Origin: an uncultured Bacteroidales bacterium
GTDB lineage: Bacteria; Bacteroidota; Bacteroidia; Bacteroidales; Paludibacteraceae
Direction of reading: 5' to 3'
DNA: 64,000 bases
NCBI GenBank assembly: GCA_934667275.1
Contig: CAKULK010000003.1
Coordinates: 62,001-126,000 of the forward strand
Shown here: positions 59,850-64,000 of the stretch, in pieces
Position numbering within the stretch: position 1 is the first letter of the stretch
How the letters are laid out: each line of letters opens with the position of its first letter
Notes under the pieces: generated by a model
Databases searched by the model: none
The model's input: the letters and a program-made list of their open reading frames with translations, nothing else
Told to the model about the DNA's origin: nothing
Position numbers and translations under genes: made by a program

Positions 59850-61823
59850 TTATTCTTGAGGAGTCAGAACCATCATAAAGCCACCACCAGGTTGCATGAC
59901 TACAGACAAAGTGCTCTCTGAAGTCACCTCCATAGTGCGGTATCGGTAGAGAGTAGCATCGTTAATGTTTTCTTCGGTATCCTCATACAACTCAAGTGTA
60001 TAAGTTTTTCCGTGGCATAGGAAATCCAAATTAACCACGGATGTATCTCCTGCATAGCCGCACATGCCTCCGACGTACCATCTGTCTCCTGTCCGCTTGG
60101 CGACCACCGCATGATGACCGACCTTGGCAGAAAGGGGGCGTGTCTCGTTCCATACCACGGGAACTTGCTGCAAATAACGCAAGATGGTTGAGTCGTGACG
60201 ATAAGCGTCCGGGGTATCGCATAGCATGGCAAAATAATCATCCAACAGGATATACATCGCCATCTCATTGCAGCGTGTCCCTAACGACGAAGGCAGTCCG
60301 GGGTCCCGCGGCTGGAATACATCACGGTTGCAATTGCGCATGCTGCCGGGGGTGTAGTCTATAGGTCCTGCCAACATCCGCCCGAAGATGAACTGCATGC
60401 GGTAGTCAGGATTGGTGGAGTAGTCCCACTTGGCACACTCTTGTCCCCTGACCGCTTCAAAATTAAGGACATTCGGATATGTACGCTGCAGTCCCGTGGG
60501 CTTGCTGCACCCATGAAAGTCCACCAACAGGTGACGTTCTGCACATGCGCGTGCCAATTCCTCGTATTGGCGCATGACATCGTCGTCATCTCTATCGAAA
60601 AAGTCAATCTTCACACCTGCGGCACCCCATGCGCTGACAGAGTCAAGGTACTGGTGCGGGTAGTGCATCAGCGTGGAAGCAACCATCCACAGCCAAACGC
60701 CGACACCTCGTTCCTGCCCATATCGGATAATCTCGTGTACATCCACATCGGGATTAAATTCCGTAGGACGGAACAGATTGTTCCAACCGGCATCTATGAG
60801 CAGATATTCCAACCCGTTCTCTGCTGCGAAGTCGATATAATACTTGTACACTTGCGTGTTAAGTACTTTGTGCCCATTCGGGAAAGGAGCATCCGGCAGG
60901 ATAGCACAATGCCACCACTCCCATGTGGCCTTGCCCGGCACTATCCACGAAGTGTCTTCTATCTTGCAAGGCTCTGCCAAGAGATAGATAAGTTCGTTGT
61001 TGAGCAAAGAGGCATCATCGGTAGTCGGGATAATAATACGCCAAGGAAATGCCTCATTACCAGGGACTGTAGCGATATTATCTTCCCGCTCCTTGACCAC
61101 CGTTACGAAATTGCCCCAACTGCCCATTGCGACTTCACGGGGACTCTGAGCCCAGTAGCCATAAAGACCGTCTTTGCGCTTCTGCAAGTACATGCCCGGA
61201 TAGTTGTGCAGGTCTGACTCCGCCACCACAAATGTCATGGCGTTCAATGAGTCTGTCAACACGGTGGGGGTGATGGCATATTTGCCGGAGTCGATAGCAG
61301 ATACGGAAGGATAGAGCGTATTACTAAGTTCCCAAGATGTAAAGTTGGAGGTCTCTCCGAATATGACAGAAGGGTCGGACAAGAACAGGAACGGAGCCTG
61401 TTCGTTCACCACTATGATAGAGTCTTTTTCCTGACCTCTTGCCATGAAACGATAAGCAAAGCCCCCGTCGTATGCACGAAAAGCAACGCTATAACCATTG
61501 TACACCAAGAGCAATTCATTGTATGATTCCCTGATTACATCATTTTTGCCTACTACAGGATGTACATTATCCCTAACCTTCGTTGTTTTGGCGCGTTTGG
61601 GTGTACCTCCATCCCAAATATCTCCTCCCTCTATATACATCGCTATGGGAGTGCTGGCTGTGATTTGCACGGAATCATAGTATAGCGTATAACTTAGAGA
61701 TTTGCTGTCTATAATTACCGACAGACGACTATCTGGAGAACTGATACAATGGTCTTGTCCGGCACACGCAGAGAGCAACAGCACAAACAGGAGCGTAACA
61801 AAAACAGGTGTGGTTTTCTTCAT
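59850..61823 (-). CDS. GH97 glycosidase lipoprotein, retaining type
   Basis: This 657-residue enzyme has a lipobox (LLSAC) and belongs to family GH97. KIDFFDRDDDDVMRQYEEL places an Asp where retaining GH97 alpha-galactosidases have their nucleophile (known from B. thetaiotaomicron BtGal97b); inverting SusB-type alpha-glucosidases differ there. NFEAVRGQECAKW is the second catalytic block. Neighbouring alpha-galactosidases support galactoside specificity. ATG 61823 gives a clean signal peptide; ATG 61832 is three codons upstream. Confidence 0.88.
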   Translation of the reverse strand: MKKTTPVFVTLLFVLLLSACAGQDHCISSPDSRLSVIIDSKSLSYTLYYDSVQITASTPIAMYIEGGDIWDGGTPKRAKTTKVRDNVHPVVGKNDVIRESYNELLLVYNGYSVAFRAYDGGFAYRFMARGQEKDSIIVVNEQAPFLFLSDPSVIFGETSNFTSWELSNTLYPSVSAIDSGKYAITPTVLTDSLNAMTFVVAESDLHNYPGMYLQKRKDGLYGYWAQSPREVAMGSWGNFVTVVKEREDNIATVPGNEAFPWRIIIPTTDDASLLNNELIYLLAEPCKIEDTSWIVPGKATWEWWHCAILPDAPFPNGHKVLNTQVYKYYIDFAAENGLEYLLIDAGWNNLFRPTEFNPDVDVHEIIRYGQERGVGVWLWMVASTLMHYPHQYLDSVSAWGAAGVKIDFFDRDDDDVMRQYEELARACAERHLLVDFHGCSKPTGLQRTYPNVLNFEAVRGQECAKWDYSTNPDYRMQFIFGRMLAGPIDYTPGSMRNCNRDVFQPRDPGLPSSLGTRCNEMAMYILLDDYFAMLCDTPDAYRHDSTILRYLQQVPVVWNETRPLSAKVGHHAVVAKRTGDRWYVGGMCGYAGDTSVVNLDFLCHGKTYTLELYEDTEENINDATLYRYRTMEVTSESTLSVVMQPGGGFMMVLTPQE

Positions 61824-61836
61824 ACAAAGCATAGTA

Positions 61837-62847
61837 TTAAAAAGTACTGAATTTATAGATTATCTCATGATTATATATTTCACCGGGCTGCAAGATACAA
61901 CAGGGGAAAGCCGGTTGATTGGGGGCATCGGGATAGAACTGAGCCTCCAAGGCTATTCCGTCTGACGGCTGTATATAGCGTCCGTACCGCCCGATGGCAG
62001 TTGACTCCAAGAAGCCTCCCGAATAGACCTGCATGGCAGGTAGAGTGGAAGATACGGTCAGCACCCTTCCTGATAGCGGGGAACGCAGAACTGCCATCTT
62101 CTTGATAGTTCCTGTTTCATCAAACAAGTAACAATGATTGTACCCTTTGTTCCAAAGGAATTGCGTGTCGGTATAATCAATATCTTTGCCTATCTGTTTG
62201 AAGACGGTAAAATCGAAAGCACTCTTCCGCACGTCTGATATACGACCTGTAGGGATGAAAGAGGCATCCGTTTCCAACATTCTTTCGGATGGGATGTTTA
62301 GTTCGTGTGACAGCACATTGCCTACGCCATCCAGATTAAAATAGGCATGGTTTGTCAGACTAATCGGCGTGGGGGCGTCTGTAACCGCATGATACGATAT
62401 GTGCAGGCTTAGGTCGTGGCGCAGATGATATGCTACACTGATTTCTACGGAGCCGGGGAAACCACCCTCACCGGCAGGACTTGTAGTAGAGAACCGGGCA
62501 CTATCCTCCGTATGGTCGTGTATGGCAAATATGTGATGGTGAATACCAGTTGTTCCAGAATGATTGCAATTACTGCCATCATTTTGCTCCAAAGTATATC
62601 GAACCCCATTTAGAGTGAATGAAGCCCCTGCTATCCGATTCGCAAAACGTCCTATAGTCCGCCCCATGAAGTTATTATCCTGCTTCCAATCCGACAACGA
62701 TGGATATCCTAATAGGACCTCTCCCAACTGCCCGTTTCGGTCCGGCATTACTGCACTCAACAGGGATGCTCCTTCCGAGCACACATCTACGTAGGCACCG
62801 CTCGGGTGCGAAAGACGAAGAACCTGTATGGGCAAGTTCGCAATCAT
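61837..62847 (-). CDS. galM: Aldose 1-epimerase (mutarotase)
   Basis: This 336-residue enzyme interconverts alpha and beta forms of galactose and glucose. GRTIGRFANRIAGASF and NCNHSGTTGIH bind sugar; the catalytic His lies in LTNHAYFNLDG and the catalytic Glu in ALEAQFYPDAPNQPAFP. No signal peptide. The ATG at 62847 overlaps the TGA of the upstream glycosidase (ATGA), so translation is coupled. It readies released galactose for the Leloir pathway. Confidence 0.93.
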   Translation of the reverse strand: MIANLPIQVLRLSHPSGAYVDVCSEGASLLSAVMPDRNGQLGEVLLGYPSLSDWKQDNNFMGRTIGRFANRIAGASFTLNGVRYTLEQNDGSNCNHSGTTGIHHHIFAIHDHTEDSARFSTTSPAGEGGFPGSVEISVAYHLRHDLSLHISYHAVTDAPTPISLTNHAYFNLDGVGNVLSHELNIPSERMLETDASFIPTGRISDVRKSAFDFTVFKQIGKDIDYTDTQFLWNKGYNHCYLFDETGTIKKMAVLRSPLSGRVLTVSSTLPAMQVYSGGFLESTAIGRYGRYIQPSDGIALEAQFYPDAPNQPAFPCCILQPGEIYNHEIIYKFSTF

Positions 62848-64000
62848 AGACACACAAAACGAGAGACATACACATCCTCATCTACAACAGCTCTCAAAGT
62901 GTAGAGACCGGTGGGAAGATGGTTGGTTGATATAGAATACACATGACTATACGACCCGATATGCTTTCCCTGCATGGAATAGATTTCCACATCCGCCGCT
63001 TTTGACAGATTGAGGTACAACATATCCTTCGTGGGATTGGGGTAACATGTGAATGTTGTTTCCTTTACATTCTCCACTGCATCCGGCTTGGGCATCTCAC
63101 CCTGATATATCTTGAATATGTACACATCTTGGCGAGCCAAGGCTTGCAGATAGGTGTATTCGTCCGTTGCATAGTCGTACACATCGCGGAATAGTTCATG
63201 TACAAGATATTGCTGTCCCTTTTGCAATGGCAGTCCTGAGAAAGAAAGTGTAAACGGATAACGGCGCGTACTAAAGTTGAATACCGCCACAAAAACCGTA
63301 TCTTCTACCATGGTATAATACAAACTGGCAGCAGAGTCCTTGTCTAAAGGCAGAGCCAACGGGCGGAAGCCTTTTGTCTCGCGTGCCATCTGCATGAGTT
63401 CAGGATTGTCTATGAGTGTTTTGGCATGTTCTTTTGCCAAGTCATCTCCCGTGACGGAATAGTCATCTCCTATGCACACCATTCCTGTTATCAGGGAGGA
63501 AGCTAAGCGCACACGGTTCACGTTTATTTGCTGGTTTTTGAACACAACATTGTCCGCATCGTTGTAACTGTACATATGGTCCAGCCACCAACCATAAGTA
63601 GAGGAATTGAGTGTATATTCCGCATCGCGTATGGAACTATACGCATCACATGCTATACGGCGCCCGTGTGCGTAGTGGAATGGAAAGATAGGGGCAATAG
63701 ACAGATTGATGTACATCTTCCCTTGCGCCAGACTATCAATATAGCGCATGCCGTAGTTGTAGGCCTGAACACCTGTAGTGATTGTAGAGTCATACCAATG
63801 GTCTGCCTCCTGGATGCCATGCAGCATAAAGTCCAGCTTGACGAACTCGTATCCTTGAGCCAGAAAACGCTCTATGTATAGTTTCGCCCGAGCCTTGGTG
63901 GCAGGATGCGTAGGGTCGCAGGCACAAGCCCCTGTACGCTTGATAGGTCGCCCGTTGGCATAGAGCCATATATCTTTGTAAGTGGTTCCGTCGGTAGCAC
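62844..64000 (-). CDS. Clan GH-D glycosidase with type IX sorting domain (5' end cut off)
   Basis: The frame is open to the window edge, so the N-terminus is missing; 385 residues are visible. GYEFVKLDFMLHG carries the probable nucleophile Asp, as in GH36/GH27 enzymes. A barrel end and a beta-sandwich (VFVAVFNFSTRRYPFTLSF) follow. The last 75 residues (FTCYPNPTKDMLYLNLSKAA onward) are a type IX secretion C-terminal domain, so the enzyme is exported and probably surface-bound. It is the first visible gene of the alpha-galactoside cluster. Confidence 0.85.
   Translation of the reverse strand, partial: ATDGTTYKDIWLYANGRPIKRTGACACDPTHPATKARAKLYIERFLAQGYEFVKLDFMLHGIQEADHWYDSTITTGVQAYNYGMRYIDSLAQGKMYINLSIAPIFPFHYAHGRRIACDAYSSIRDAEYTLNSSTYGWWLDHMYSYNDADNVVFKNQQINVNRVRLASSLITGMVCIGDDYSVTGDDLAKEHAKTLIDNPELMQMARETKGFRPLALPLDKDSAASLYYTMVEDTVFVAVFNFSTRRYPFTLSFSGLPLQKGQQYLVHELFRDVYDYATDEYTYLQALARQDVYIFKIYQGEMPKPDAVENVKETTFTCYPNPTKDMLYLNLSKAADVEIYSMQGKHIGSYSHVYSISTNHLPTGLYTLRAVVDEDVYVSRFVCL

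Overview
The window looks like a chromosomal segment of a Bacteroidales bacterium. The evidence is a set of promoters built as TTTG, 20 bases, TAnnTTTG with almost no Shine-Dalgarno use, a C-terminal type IX secretion sorting domain, a PPi-dependent phosphofructokinase, GH97 and GH36 enzymes, a golvesin-domain amidase, and a NifU-like/GGGtGRT pair. Most of it is housekeeping DNA; I see no phage, integrase, transposase gene, CRISPR array, rRNA or tRNA.

Layout: 1-1.3 kb glycosyltransferase plus a small broken-looking ORF. 1.5-3.3 kb GGGtGRT/NifU-like pair, divergent from a family-10-like glycosidase (3.4-4.6 kb). 4.6-5.4 kb chorismate mutase and a lipoprotein. 5.7-8.35 kb valS. 8.4-11.4 kb methyltransferase/metallo-hydrolase/TolC operon. 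11.5-14.2 kb serS with an acetyltransferase, and rplU-rpmA. 14.6-17.5 kb thioesterase, a TPR-like secreted protein and PPi-PFK. 17.7-25.4 kb a plus-strand operon of six genes: MIP18-type Fe-S protein, LpxH-like, MazG, golvesin amidase, RlmD, S8 protease. 25.5-37.1 kb a tight nine-gene minus-strand operon: dxs, trkA, trkH, SGNH, MBOAT, coaE, a WalJ-like hydrolase, a DPM1-like transferase and an M23 lipoprotein. 37.3-39.0 kb rpsA, back to back with a 562-residue membrane protein I cannot name. 41-45 kb era and an M16 protease. 45.4-49 kb tdh, kbl and gdhA for threonine and glutamate catabolism. 49.1-54.7 kb a histidine kinase, divergent from divIC, a small membrane protein, a LacI regulator, an orphan GH65 N-terminal domain and ruvC. 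54.8-57.5 kb ferredoxin, an ArsG-like permease, TrmN6 and DedA. 57.6-64 kb an alpha-galactoside cluster (two clan GH-D enzymes, GH97, galM) that runs off the window edge.

The least explained content is not a gene. Short tandem arrays with a fixed 11-bp period sit in six gene-free gaps (three sequence families, seven arrays), and arrays with a fixed 7-bp period occur at four places, one of them in frame inside a gene. There are also GC-rich palindromes with 3-base loops, some inserted in frame in genes. Two 11-bp arrays lie at exactly the same distance (76 bp) from a TTTG promoter box, upstream of rplU and upstream of the histidine kinase. These repeat families are the best candidate here for something undescribed.
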